Shown: positions 1-8,363, counted from the first letter of the stretch. The stretch is DNA of 64,000 nucleotides from Salinispora tropica CNB-440 (GCF_000016425.1 NC_009380.1:4964144-5028143), one strand, 5' to 3'. The notes: generated from the sequence alone by a model not told the origin. Numbers and translations: made by a program.

Positions 1-2350
1 CACCCGGCTGGGCCGACGACGCGACGGCGACACCCGGCTGGGCGGTCGACGTGACGGCGACTGTCGCCTGCTGGATCCGCGTCGCGGGACGGGACCGCAG
101 GTAGTAGGTGGTCTTCAGCCCGGACTTCCAGGCGTACAGGTACATCGAGGAGAGCTTGCCGATCGTCGGCGCGGCCAGGAACAGGTTCAACGACTGAGAC
201 TGGTCGATGTACGGGGCGCGGGCCGCGGCCAGGTCGATCAGTGCCCGCTGCGGAAGCTCCCACGCCGTACGAAACAGCTCCCGCACCTCGGCGGGCAGCT
301 CGGCGAGGCCCTGTACCGACCCCTCCGCGCGCTTGATCTGGTCCCGGATCGATGCCGTCCACAGCCCGCGTGCCTTCAGCTCGCCGACCAGGTACGTGTT
401 GACCTGAAGGAACTCACCGGACATGGTCTCGCGCTTGAACAGGTTGGACACCTGCGGCTCGATGCACTCGTAGCAGCCGGCGATCGAGGCGATCGTCGCC
501 GTCGGCGCGATCGCCACCAGCAGCGAGTTACGCAGACCGTGCTCCCCGACCCGTGCCTTCAGCCCGGCCCACCGTTGCGGCTGGCTCGGCACGGCACCCC
601 ACAGCTCCGGGTGCAGGTCGCCCCGGGCCGCGCGGGTCTGCGCGTACGCGGGATGCGGGCCGAACCGCTCGGCGAGCCCGGCGGAGGTCTCCAACGCGGT
701 CAGGAAGATCTCCTCCTGCACCCGGGTGGAGAGCTCGCTCGCCTCGGCCGAGTCGAACGGCAGCCGGAGCGTGAAGAACGCGTCCTGCAGGCCCATCAGC
801 CCGAGCCCGACCGGCCGCCAGCGCGGGTTCGAGGCCGCCGCCTGCTCGGCCGGGTAGTAGTTGATGTCGATCACGCGGTCGAGGAACACCACCGCGGTGC
901 GGACGGTGTCCCGCAGCTTCTCCCAGTCCACCCCGTCGGCGGTGACGTGGGCGCCCAGGTTGACCGAGCCCAGGTTGCACACCGCGGTCTCAGCGTCATT
1001 GTTGACCTCGAGAATCTCGGTGCAGAGATTCGACAGGTGAATCGTGTTGCCGGGCTCCCCGGTCTGGTTGGACAGCGTGTTCGAGCGGTCCTTGAAGGTC
1101 ATCCACCCGTTGCCGGTCTGCGCCAGGGTGCGCATCATCCGCCCGTACAGGTCCCGGGCCTTGACCGTACGGACCGCCTTCTTCTCCGCGACCCGGTAGG
1201 CGGCGTCGAACTCCTCGCCGTACAGGTCGGGCAGCTCCGGGGCCTCGGACGGGTCGATCAGCGACCAGTCGCCGTCCGCCTCGACCCGCCGCATGAACTC
1301 GTCCGGGAGCCAGTTGGCCAGGTTCAGGTTGTGCGTACGCCGGGCGTCCTCGCCGGTGTTGTCCCGCAGCTCCAGGAACTCCTCGATGTCGGGGTGCCAG
1401 GGCTCCAGGTAGACGCAGGCCGCGCCCTTGCGCCGGCCTCCCTGGTTGACCGCGGCGACCCCGGCGTCGAGGGTCTTGAGGAACGGCACGATGCCGTTCG
1501 ACCGGCCGTTCGTCCCCCGGATCAGCGCGCCCCGGCCGCGTACCCGCGACCAGGCGATGCCGATGCCGCCGGAGAACTTCGACAGCTTCGCGACCTGGTG
1601 GTACCGCTGGTAGATGGAGTCCAGCTCGTCGCGGGGCGAGTCGACCAGGAAGCACGACGACATCTGGGTGTGCCGGGTGCCGGAGTTGAACAGCGTCGGC
1701 GAGCTGGGTAGGTATGCCAGCGACGACATCAACCGGTAGAACCCGATCGCCTCGGCCGGGGTCCCTGACAGTCCACAGGCCACCCGCAGCAGCCAGTACT
1801 GCGGGGTCTCCACCACCAGTCGCGACTGCGGGTGCCGCAGGAGGTAACGGTCCGCGACCGTACGCAGCCCGAAGTACTCAAACCGCAGGTCGCCGGCGGG
1901 GTCCACCGCGTCGTCCAGCTTGCGGGCGTTGCGGGACACGAAGGCAGCGGTCTCGTCGCTGATCAGGCCAAGGCCGTGGGCGTACCGGATGGACTGGCTG
2001 AAACTGGCCACCTGCTGGCCACGGACCTCCTTGTCCACGTACGCGGCCAACAGCCGCGCCGCGAGTTTCGAGTACTGCGGCTCCTCGCCGATCAGCTCCG
2101 CCGCCGTCTGGATCGACAATCGGTCCAGCTCGGCCGTCGTCGCCCCGTCGTACAGGCCGCTGATTGTCTTGGTCGCCACCCGCAGCGGGTCCACCTCGTC
2201 CAGGTCGGCGACCCACCGCTCCACCGCCCGGACGATCTTGTTGACGTCCACCGGCTCGGTGTCGCCGTTGCGCTTGCGGACCCCCATCACCTGCCGCCGC
2301 TGCTCCGCTCCGGCCGGACCGTTCGTGGCGCGTTCCCGCGTCACCGTCAT
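1..2350 (-). CDS. nrdA: class Ia ribonucleoside-diphosphate reductase alpha subunit, 3' end outside window
   Basis: It reduces ribonucleoside diphosphates to deoxyribonucleotides as the large subunit of a class Ia enzyme that pairs with a radical-carrying NrdB. About 783 codons are visible, starting at ATG 2350 behind a GGAGGGGGAG Shine-Dalgarno. An N-terminal ATP-cone (VRKRNGDTEPVDVNKIV) is followed by the catalytic barrel with the active-site segments SSCFLV, FSGGIGI, NLCTEILEVN and SVNLGAH. The C-terminal redox cysteines would lie beyond base 1, so nrdB is probably also off the left edge. The leader holds a cobalamin riboswitch. In Streptomyces coelicolor the class Ia nrdABS operon is repressed by B12 in the same way, while a B12-dependent class II enzyme takes over. 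Confidence 0.95.
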   Translation of the reverse strand, partial: MTVTRERATNGPAGAEQRRQVMGVRKRNGDTEPVDVNKIVRAVERWVADLDEVDPLRVATKTISGLYDGATTAELDRLSIQTAAELIGEEPQYSKLAARLLAAYVDKEVRGQQVASFSQSIRYAHGLGLISDETAAFVSRNARKLDDAVDPAGDLRFEYFGLRTVADRYLLRHPQSRLVVETPQYWLLRVACGLSGTPAEAIGFYRLMSSLAYLPSSPTLFNSGTRHTQMSSCFLVDSPRDELDSIYQRYHQVAKLSKFSGGIGIAWSRVRGRGALIRGTNGRSNGIVPFLKTLDAGVAAVNQGGRRKGAACVYLEPWHPDIEEFLELRDNTGEDARRTHNLNLANWLPDEFMRRVEADGDWSLIDPSEAPELPDLYGEEFDAAYRVAEKKAVRTVKARDLYGRMMRTLAQTGNGWMTFKDRSNTLSNQTGEPGNTIHLSNLCTEILEVNNDAETAVCNLGSVNLGAHVTADGVDWEKLRDTVRTAVVFLDRVIDINYYPAEQAAASNPRWRPVGLGLMGLQDAFFTLRLPFDSAEASELSTRVQEEIFLTALETSAGLAERFGPHPAYAQTRAARGDLHPELWGAVPSQPQRWAGLKARVGEHGLRNSLLVAIAPTATIASIAGCYECIEPQVSNLFKRETMSGEFLQVNTYLVGELKARGLWTASIRDQIKRAEGSVQGLAELPAEVRELFRTAWELPQRALIDLAAARAPYIDQSQSLNLFLAAPTIGKLSSMYLYAWKSGLKTTYYLRSRPATRIQQATVAVTSTAQPGVAVASSAQPG

Positions 2351-2470
2351 CTCCCCCTCCTCCGCCTGTCGACGAGGTCGACGAACGCACGGGGGACGCC
2401 ACAATCGGCGCCCGGCGGAGCGATCACACCGGACGGCTGACGGCGTCGGCCCTCCCGCGCGGCCTCCGAC

Positions 2471-2493
2471 CGCCGCACACGACGCGTGCGGCG
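2471..2493 (-). promoter_or_regulatory. hairpin directly after the nrdA riboswitch (candidate expression platform)
   Basis: A perfect 8-bp stem (CGCCGCAC / GTGCGGCG) with a 7-nt loop begins immediately 3' of the P1 stem of the riboswitch on the minus strand. No U-tract follows. It may be a U-less terminator or part of the switching structure. The role is inferred from position only. Confidence 0.4.
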
Positions 2494-2494
2494 C

Positions 2495-2684
2495 GCTGGC
2501 AGGTCTTCGGACTCGCGGGCACGCCCGGGAGACCCGGTCGCCTACTGGCCGTCGCTTCCCAGGCCTCGATGAGCCCAGTGCGTGATGACGGCGGTCGTTC
2601 CCACTCACCGCTGCGGGGCAGTCCCGGACTCCCACCGGGTTCCCTCTTGCCTCGCCCACTCCCGGCGGGAGCGGTCGAACCAGC
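2495..2684 (-). promoter_or_regulatory. cobalamin (AdoCbl-type) riboswitch upstream of nrdA
   Basis: Read on the minus strand, the region contains the conserved core in order: GGGAACCCGGTGGGAGTCCG, then CTGCCCCGCAGCGGTGAG, then the 3' B12 box GAGTCCGAAGACCTGCC. The ends GCTGGT and GCCAGC pair as P1. The order and wording match the large btuB-type cobalamin aptamer. It lies about 145 nt before nrdA and should lower expression of the B12-independent reductase when B12 is plentiful, as shown for Streptomyces nrdABS. Confidence 0.92.
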
Positions 2685-2747
2685 TGCGGGAGACACCATA
2701 TATGCCACCCCTACCCTGCACGCAACACCAGATGTCGTGCCGGCGTG

Positions 2748-3545
2748 TCAGCGGCTGAGGAACTGCCGCAGGATGCGCACCCAGGCGTCTCGCTCCTCCA
2801 AGTGGACGTCGTGTCCGGCGCCAGAAACCACGACCTGCTCGACGTCCGGACGCAGCGACACCATTCGCCGTACCTCGGCGGCGGGAATGATCCCGTGCTC
2901 GCCCCGCACCAGCAACGTGGGCGCCTTCACCTGCTGCCACTCGTCCCAGCAGGCCCGGGCCGCGACGGCCGCGATAGCGGTCCGCATCACCTCCGGCTCG
3001 AATCGCGGCCACAGCCCGTCCGGGCGCCGATCCAGGTCCCGCAGCCAGGCCTCGGCGATCGGGGTGTCGCCCAGAAACTCGGCCGCGTGGCGAACGTCGG
3101 CGAACGGCACCGGCCACGAGGTGAAAAAGTCACCCAGCTCGGCCGGATAGTCCCCCCGATCATCGCGGCCCCCGACTCCGCCCTCCAGCAGCACCAGCCG
3201 ACGCACCAGCTCGGGATACCCAGCGGCGACGAGCAGGGCGGTGTGCCCACCCATCGACTGACCCACGATCGTCACCGGTGCACCGCTGGTGAGCTCCGCG
3301 ACGACCGCGACCACGTCCTCAACGTACGCCCGACGAGAGAGATCCCGCGGCCGTCGGGTCGAGTAGCCGTGCCCGCGCTGATCCACCACGATCACGTGGT
3401 GCTCCGGTAGCAGCGCCTCCGCCGTGGGCACCAGTTCCGCTGCGCTGCCGGCCAGACCGTGCAACAGCACGACCACCTGGTCGCCCGCGCCACCTTCGAG
3501 GCAGGACAGCACCACCCCGTCTCGACGAACCGTCACCCGCTGCAC
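2748..3545 (-). CDS. alpha/beta-hydrolase
   Basis: A 265-residue alpha/beta-hydrolase fold protein with a GTG start at 3545. The oxyanion segment is LLHGLAG (residues 28-34), the nucleophile elbow is GQSMGG with Ser97, and the catalytic His lies in GAGHDVHLEE near the C-terminus. The acid position falls in LLVRGEHG. The sequence has no signal peptide, so the protein should be cytoplasmic. Substrate cannot be read from the sequence; such proteins act as esterases, lactonases or C-C hydrolases. It stands alone, convergent to nothing, with the nrdA riboswitch beginning just beyond its 3' end. Confidence 0.8.
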   Translation of the reverse strand: MQRVTVRRDGVVLSCLEGGAGDQVVVLLHGLAGSAAELVPTAEALLPEHHVIVVDQRGHGYSTRRPRDLSRRAYVEDVVAVVAELTSGAPVTIVGQSMGGHTALLVAAGYPELVRRLVLLEGGVGGRDDRGDYPAELGDFFTSWPVPFADVRHAAEFLGDTPIAEAWLRDLDRRPDGLWPRFEPEVMRTAIAAVAARACWDEWQQVKAPTLLVRGEHGIIPAAEVRRMVSLRPDVEQVVVSGAGHDVHLEERDAWVRILRQFLSR

Positions 3546-3587
3546 CGCACGGACTCCCTCACCCTCGCGATCGGCCGAACGCCGGGC

Positions 3588-3643
3588 GTCGAACGTCGAA
3601 CGTCGAACGTCGAACGTCGAACGTCGAACGTCGAACGTCGAAC
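3588..3643. repeat. heptanucleotide tandem repeat, 8 perfect copies of GTCGAAC
   Basis: Eight uninterrupted copies of the 7-mer GTCGAAC lie between the start of the hydrolase gene (3545) and the end of the phosphatase-like gene (3658). The copies are identical, which suggests recent slippage. They sit upstream of the hydrolase promoter region. No function is evident. Confidence 0.97.
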
Positions 3644-3657
3644 GACCCTACCCTTGC

Positions 3658-4476
3658 TCAGCTCCGCTGCGCCCGCTGGCTTTCAATGGACGCCAGCAGG
3701 GCGTTGTGCGTCTGCCCGTCAGCCGCCACGACAAGACCGCCCAGCCCGGTGTGCGGCGGCCGTCCGTCGATCCCGGAGACCACGCAACCCGCCGCCTCGC
3801 AGAGGGCGATTCCCGCCGCGAAGTGCACGCTGTCGCGCAACTGGTGGCCATCGGTGACGTAGCCAGCGCGACGGCCGGCGGCGACCCACGTCACCGCCAG
3901 GGTGGTGGAGAGCACCCGCGGGCGGAACCGCGCGCTGAAGCCCTCATCAGCGAGGATCCGAGCGGCCCGGAAGACGTCCCCGTTGGGAAACGGCGGATCA
4001 AGATTGAGGTCCACCAGCCCTGAGTCGGCCGAGGGAATGAGCCGCTCGTCCGCGCCGTCCTGACGGACGTAGGCGGCGACGCCGTCGGTCCAGAACACTT
4101 CGTCGTTGAACGGATCCGCCGAGGCGGCCACCGGACGCTGCGTCCCGGCCTGTAGCGCCACATTGACCGCGACCAGCATGCTGCGCACGGAGTAGTTCAC
4201 GGTCCCGCACAACGGGTCGACCAGCCACTGACGTCCGCTCCCGTTGGCGCCGGTACGCCCGCTCTCCTCACCCAGCACACCATCATGCGGACGCGCACGT
4301 CGCACGACTTCGATGATCGCGTTCTCCGCCGCGATGTCGGCCGTCGTGGCGAAGTCACCCCCGGCCTTGGGAAAGCGGGCCAGCGGTATTCCGTAGTGGG
4401 AGCGGACGACCGCGGCTCCGGCCGCGGCCGCCTCGATGGCCAGCTCCTGATCTGTGATCGACATGCCTGACACCAT
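3658..4476 (-). CDS. inositol-monophosphatase-family protein with altered metal-site motifs
   Basis: A 272-residue member of the inositol monophosphatase/FBPase superfamily, which normally hydrolyses sugar or inositol phosphates with Mg2+. The GEES metal-binding motif is intact (69-72). The core motif usually reads W-x-V-D-P-L-D-G-T but here is WLVDPLCGTVNY, with Cys90 in place of the second aspartate. The C-terminal W-D-x-A-A-G motif reads VHFAAG, with His218 in place of Asp. Both changed positions are metal ligands in characterised enzymes, so activity may be lost or changed. ATG 4476 and ATG 4464 are both possible starts. It could be a pseudo-enzyme or one with a different metal preference. 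Confidence 0.82.
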   Translation of the reverse strand: MVSGMSITDQELAIEAAAAGAAVVRSHYGIPLARFPKAGGDFATTADIAAENAIIEVVRRARPHDGVLGEESGRTGANGSGRQWLVDPLCGTVNYSVRSMLVAVNVALQAGTQRPVAASADPFNDEVFWTDGVAAYVRQDGADERLIPSADSGLVDLNLDPPFPNGDVFRAARILADEGFSARFRPRVLSTTLAVTWVAAGRRAGYVTDGHQLRDSVHFAAGIALCEAAGCVVSGIDGRPPHTGLGGLVVAADGQTHNALLASIESQRAQRS

Positions 4477-4607
4477 AGTTCGCCGTCTTCGCCGTCCACC
4501 CTACTCAGCAGGCGTGCCGCCAAAACCCCTACCAGCTGTCGAAGACTCGTGAAGAATCGAGTCATCCTCGGCTGCCATCACCGAGGCGGACGGTAAGGAC
4601 TGACGGG

Positions 4608-5498
4608 ATGCCGAAGGATATCCTGTGCGCGTTTGGTGTCGACATGGACGCGGTCGCCGGCTGGCTGGGATCGTACGGCGGCGAAAATTCGCCCGTCGAT
4701 ATCTCCCGTGGCATTTTCGCTGGTGAGGTCGGCACACCACGCCTCCTTAACCTGTTTGAAAGATATGATCTTCCGAGCACCTGGTTCGTGCCTGGACACT
4801 CCATCGAGACATTTCCCGAACAGTTCCGCCAGATCGTGGACGCCGGCCACGAGGTAGGCCTCCACGGTTACAGCCATGAAAACCCGATCGCGATGAGTCA
4901 TACGCAGGAGGCCGCCGTCCTGGACCGGTGCATCGACCTGATCGAGTCGGTAGTCAAACAACGCCCCAGGGGCTACGCCGCGCCGTGGTGGGAGTTCTCG
5001 CCGGTCACGCACAAGCTACTACTCGAGCGGGGCATCCGGTACGACCACTCGCTGATGCACGACGACTTCACCGTCTACCGGGTCCGTGTGGGTGAGACCT
5101 GGACCAAAGTCGATTATTCCGCGGATGCCGAGGACTGGATGAAGCCGTTGGTCCGCGGCGAGGAGACCGATCTCATCGAGATTCCGGCGAACTGGTATCT
5201 CGATGACCTGCCACCAATGATGTACATCAAGGCCAGCCCGAACAGCCATGGCTACGTCAACCCGCGACAGCTCGAGGAGATGTGGCGTGACCAATTCGAC
5301 TGGGTCTACCGGGAGCTGGACTACGCCGCATTCACTTTCACCATCCATCCAGACGTGTCGGGACGCCCGCAGGCGCTTCTGATGCTCGAGCGAATGATCG
5401 AGCACATCAACCAGCATGAAGGCATCAGGTGGGCCACCTTCGACGACATCGCCACCGATTTCGCACGTCGCTACCCACGCACTGGAGACAGCGATTGA
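4608..5498 (+). CDS. polysaccharide deacetylase (NodB-type) family protein
   Basis: A 296-residue cytoplasmic NodB-homology protein with no signal peptide. Motif 1 is GVDMDAV (residues 10-16) with the catalytic/metal aspartates, motif 2 is HGYSHENP (about 86-93) with the two zinc histidines, and the PRGYAAPWWEFS segment matches motif 3. The layout resembles the PuuE/HpPgdA-like branch, whose members deacetylate peptidoglycan or act on cyclic amides such as allantoin or imides, so the substrate is open. AAGGA precedes ATG 4608. The first 200 bases are clearly richer in A and T than flanking genes, a hint of acquisition by transfer. Confidence 0.8.
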   Translation: MPKDILCAFGVDMDAVAGWLGSYGGENSPVDISRGIFAGEVGTPRLLNLFERYDLPSTWFVPGHSIETFPEQFRQIVDAGHEVGLHGYSHENPIAMSHTQEAAVLDRCIDLIESVVKQRPRGYAAPWWEFSPVTHKLLLERGIRYDHSLMHDDFTVYRVRVGETWTKVDYSADAEDWMKPLVRGEETDLIEIPANWYLDDLPPMMYIKASPNSHGYVNPRQLEEMWRDQFDWVYRELDYAAFTFTIHPDVSGRPQALLMLERMIEHINQHEGIRWATFDDIATDFARRYPRTGDSD

Positions 5499-5589
5499 GA
5501 AGGCACGGCCAGGTGCCCGAAACGTGCGCCAGGAGCTGCTACAGCACGCCGCTCTGCGGTGTGCAATTCAGAACCTGACGCCCACCTCG

Positions 5590-6018
5590 CTAGTCGAGCT
5601 GCATCCACCTGTCCGGCCGCCGGAGCGGAACGAAGCCCACCTTGGCGTAGACGCCGTGCGCGTCATCCGTGTCCAGCAGAATCTTGTGGATGCCGAGATC
5701 CGTGAGGTGGTCGCGGACCTCGCCCGCGAGCCAGGTGCCCAGTCCACGACCGCGCTCGGCCCGGTCGACATACACGTCGCAGACCCAGGCAAAGGTGGCC
5801 CGGTCGGTGACCGCCCGGGCCACCGCCACCTGGCGCCCATCCCCAGGGCGATAGACACCGAAGCCGATGGAGCCCGCAAAGGCGCGCTCCACCGTCGCCC
5901 GGTCCCATCCACGGGCCCAGTACGTGTCAGTGGCAAGCCAGTGATGCACCCGGTCGAGGTCGAGACGCTCGTGCTCGGAGCTGACCAGATAGCCGTCATC
6001 GTGCGTTCGGGTGAACAC
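5590..6018 (-). CDS. GNAT-family N-acetyltransferase
   Basis: A 142-residue GCN5-related acetyltransferase, which transfers an acetyl group from acetyl-CoA to an amine. The beta-strand 4 segment VCDVYVDRAERGRGLGTWL carries the R-G-x-G-L-G CoA pyrophosphate loop (motif A), and the C-terminal VYAKVGFVPLRRPDRWMQ is the usual motif B end. The length is typical for a single-domain GNAT. GTG 6018 is preceded by AAAGG. The acceptor substrate cannot be predicted. It lies just downstream of a serine hydrolase gene on the same strand, separated by 54 bp. Confidence 0.85.
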   Translation of the reverse strand: MFTRTHDDGYLVSSEHERLDLDRVHHWLATDTYWARGWDRATVERAFAGSIGFGVYRPGDGRQVAVARAVTDRATFAWVCDVYVDRAERGRGLGTWLAGEVRDHLTDLGIHKILLDTDDAHGVYAKVGFVPLRRPDRWMQLD

Positions 6019-6072
6019 CCCACAACCTTTCCCACCAACACACCGGGGAAACTCGGGGAAACTGTCCGAGGG

Positions 6073-7251
6073 TCAGGCCGGCTGGCCGGCGAGCACCGAC
6101 TGGAGGGCCTCGATCAGGCCCACCGTCCGGGGGTCCGGGGCCATCGTGACCAGCAGCCCGTTCGTCACATATCCGAAGGCGATCCCGCTGGCCGGGTCGG
6201 CGTAGCCGAGCGAGCCGCCGTGGCCGGGGAAGCCGAAGGCGGCGGGCGACCACCAGGGCTGCTTCGGCAGGGGTAGGCCGAAGCCGAGTGCTGGCCGGGT
6301 GGACACCCGCAGCACCCGGTCCATGCCGCTGGCCTGTTCCCGGGTGGCGGCGACGAGGGTGGGCGCGTCGAGGATCCGGACGCCGTCGACCTTGCCGATC
6401 AGGCCCGCGTAGAAACGGGCCAGCGAGGAGGCGGTGCAGATGCCGTTCACCGCGGGGATCTCCGCCGCCCAGGTGCGGGGGTCGTCGAGGTCGAGCGGCG
6501 GGTCGGTCACCATCCTCGTCGACCTGACCAGCAGCGAGGTGGGATCGGTGTACGTGGCGAGCACCTCTTGTCGTGTCTCCGACATCGCCTCGGTCGGGGC
6601 GGGCGGGGCGACCGGCTGCTCGATGGTCCGGGCGACTCGGTGCGCCTCGCCGGCGGGCAGGCCGATCCAGAAGTCCAGGCCGAGGGGTGTGGCGATCTCG
6701 TCGGCGAAGTATGTGCCGAGGCTACGGCCGGAGACGCGCCGTACCACTTCGCCGACCAGCCAGCCGTAGGTGAGCCCGTGGTAGCCGTGTGCCGTGCCCG
6801 GCTGCCACGCGGGCGCCTGGGCAGCCAGCGCGGCGACGATCGGATCCCAGGTGAGTGCCTCCGCACGCGGGACCGGACGGTCGAGCACCGGCAGCCCCGC
6901 CTGGTGGGACAGGAGCCAGCGGACCGGGATGTCACCCTTGCCGGCGGCCGCGAACTCCGGCCAGTACGCGGCCACGGGGACGTCCAGGTCGAGCTGCCCA
7001 CGCTGGACCAGCAGGTGCGCGCAGGCCGCGGTTGCGCTCTTGGTGGCCGAGTAGACCAGTTGGAGGGTGTCCTCCCGCCACGCACGGTCGGTGGCGGGAT
7101 CGGCGACCCCGCCCCAGAGTCGGACCACCTCCCGACCGTGCCGGTAGACGCTGAGGGCGGCGCCGATCTCGGAGCGCGCATCGAAATTCGCCTGGAACGC
7201 CGCCTGGATCGGCTCGTATCCCGGCGTGACGGTGCCATGTGCCACGGGCAT
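6073..7251 (-). CDS. serine hydrolase of the beta-lactamase/esterase (class C-like) family
   Basis: A 392-residue protein of the Beta-lactamase (PF00144) family that includes esterase EstB, D-aminopeptidases and class C beta-lactamases. The catalytic S-x-x-K tetrad is SATK (Ser68, Lys71); a Tyr motif follows in HGYHGLTYGWL and the third box near the C-terminus is GHGGSLGYADP, where HGG replaces the KTG of true beta-lactamases. This favours an esterase or lipase-like role over antibiotic resistance. There is no signal peptide. ATG 7251 follows a strong GGAGGGG. Its promoter lies in a divergent region full of palindromes. Confidence 0.88.
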   Translation of the reverse strand: MPVAHGTVTPGYEPIQAAFQANFDARSEIGAALSVYRHGREVVRLWGGVADPATDRAWREDTLQLVYSATKSATAACAHLLVQRGQLDLDVPVAAYWPEFAAAGKGDIPVRWLLSHQAGLPVLDRPVPRAEALTWDPIVAALAAQAPAWQPGTAHGYHGLTYGWLVGEVVRRVSGRSLGTYFADEIATPLGLDFWIGLPAGEAHRVARTIEQPVAPPAPTEAMSETRQEVLATYTDPTSLLVRSTRMVTDPPLDLDDPRTWAAEIPAVNGICTASSLARFYAGLIGKVDGVRILDAPTLVAATREQASGMDRVLRVSTRPALGFGLPLPKQPWWSPAAFGFPGHGGSLGYADPASGIAFGYVTNGLLVTMAPDPRTVGLIEALQSVLAGQPA

Positions 7252-7304
7252 GGATTCCCCTCCGGAGTTTCCGGCTCCGGGTGCCGACCACCCGAAGCAA
7301 GGCA

Positions 7305-7343
7305 GTCAAGGTACCTTGACGAATTTCGTCAGGCAATCCTGAC
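7305..7343. promoter_or_regulatory. array of three overlapping palindromes in a divergent promoter region
   Basis: Three dyads overlap head to tail: a perfect 16-bp palindrome GTCAAGGTACCTTGAC (7305-7320), GACGAA-T-TTCGTC (7318-7330) and GTCAGG-CAAT-CCTGAC (7328-7343). They fill the 109-bp gap between the serine hydrolase (leftward) and the HTH protein (rightward), so a repressor bound here could control both. The sites are seen directly; the binding protein is unknown. Confidence 0.7.
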
Positions 7344-7360
7344 TAGCCTATGCTGATGGG

Positions 7361-7837
7361 ATGACGGAGGAGATGGTTCCGGGGCATGCTGAGCTCGTCG
7401 GATTCCGGCTGCCGGACGGAGCGCTGAAGACCGACGCCACAGCGCCGGCCGACACCGTCGGTTACCGGGCCGGATGCAGTTGCGGCTGGATCGGCACCCG
7501 GGACTACCCGGCCGCCGACGAGGGGCGATGGATGGCCACCTCCGAGTGGGGCGGGCACATTCGGCCACTGCTGGCCGCCACTCCGCCCGGCTGGCTACTC
7601 AGCCGCTCCGACACGCTGCGGGACGGTGTCACCGAACTGACCACCACCTGGCCACTACAGGCGCTCGGCGTCCTCGCCCAGGTGGAGCGCTGGCAGCGAC
7701 CACTCATCGAACAGGCCGTGGTGCAGGCGCGGGCGACCGGACTCTCCTGGGCGGAGATCGGCAACGCGCTCGGCATCAGCCGCCAGTCCGCGCACGAACG
7801 ATTCCGCAACGTCGCACCGCCGAAAAACCCCAGCTAG
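7361..7837 (+). CDS. small protein with C-terminal helix-turn-helix
   Basis: A 158-residue cytoplasmic protein. The N-terminal half has a CSCGW zinc-ribbon-like cysteine pair near residue 35. The C-terminus (LSWAEIGNALGISRQSAHERF) is a clear helix-turn-helix of the type found in many actinobacterial small proteins that carry a sigma-region-4-like or AsnC-like motif. It is divergent from the serine hydrolase across a palindrome-rich promoter, so it is a candidate regulator of that gene. The first ATG at 7361 has no Shine-Dalgarno and may be leaderless; ATG 7373 follows GGAGGAG at too short a distance. Confidence 0.7.
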   Translation: MTEEMVPGHAELVGFRLPDGALKTDATAPADTVGYRAGCSCGWIGTRDYPAADEGRWMATSEWGGHIRPLLAATPPGWLLSRSDTLRDGVTELTTTWPLQALGVLAQVERWQRPLIEQAVVQARATGLSWAEIGNALGISRQSAHERFRNVAPPKNPS

Positions 7838-7954
7838 CCGACGTCTCCGCCTATGGGTTGTCCGCGAATGCCCGGCGAGCAGGAACAGGTGGACACCCCG
7901 CCCCAGGAGCAGGTGGAAGCCCCACCCCGGTCTGCCCGCCGGGCGGTGACCGGA

Positions 7955-8347
7955 TCAGCAGTTACGCAGCTCGGGAGACTGGTTGAGGAGCTGACCACGG
8001 ACGGAGATGAAGCGGCGGTAGGTTTCCGAGTCCACGGCGGAGTGACGGAACGCCGCGACCCGGTGGCAGTTCTGGAAGGCCAGCTTGACGCCGAAGTGGC
8101 GCTCGAGGCTGGACCGGATGGCATCACTGGCGAGGGCACGCAGGAGCTGGCCCCGCTCGTCCTCAGTCGGCGGTGGGATGACGTTGTCGGCGAACTCGGC
8201 GTCGGAGGACGCCAGCTCCGCCGCTACGCGACTGACGGTCTGCCAGGCGTACGGCAGTGAGTCGCGAACGCAGGAGACGAAGGCATCATCGTCAACGGGG
8301 CCTGACTCGGCGGCCTGCAACAGGTCCGGTGGCACGGTGAGAGACAT
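7955..8347 (-). CDS. SCO5389-like conserved hypothetical protein
   Basis: A 130-residue protein starting at ATG 8347 behind GAGGAGG. It reads like the uncharacterised actinobacterial family typified by Streptomyces SCO5389, with the segments RDSLPYAWQ, EFADN, PPPTEDERGQLLRALASDAI, ERHFGVKLAFQNCHRVA and the C-terminal QLLNQSPELR. No catalytic motif or signal peptide is seen. Function is unknown. An AT-rich inverted repeat lies 17 bp upstream of the start, and the gene is divergent from the B12 locus. Family assignment is from recall of the sequence pattern. Confidence 0.75.
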   Translation of the reverse strand: MSLTVPPDLLQAAESGPVDDDAFVSCVRDSLPYAWQTVSRVAAELASSDAEFADNVIPPPTEDERGQLLRALASDAIRSSLERHFGVKLAFQNCHRVAAFRHSAVDSETYRRFISVRGQLLNQSPELRNC

Positions 8348-8363
8348 GATCCTCCTCGGACGA

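Noticed and set aside
3588..3643. CRISPR-like array
   Set aside because: Units are 7 bp with no spacers; it is a simple satellite.
6073..7251. Antibiotic-inactivating class C beta-lactamase
   Set aside because: No signal peptide and HGG in place of KTG; an esterase-like hydrolase is more likely.
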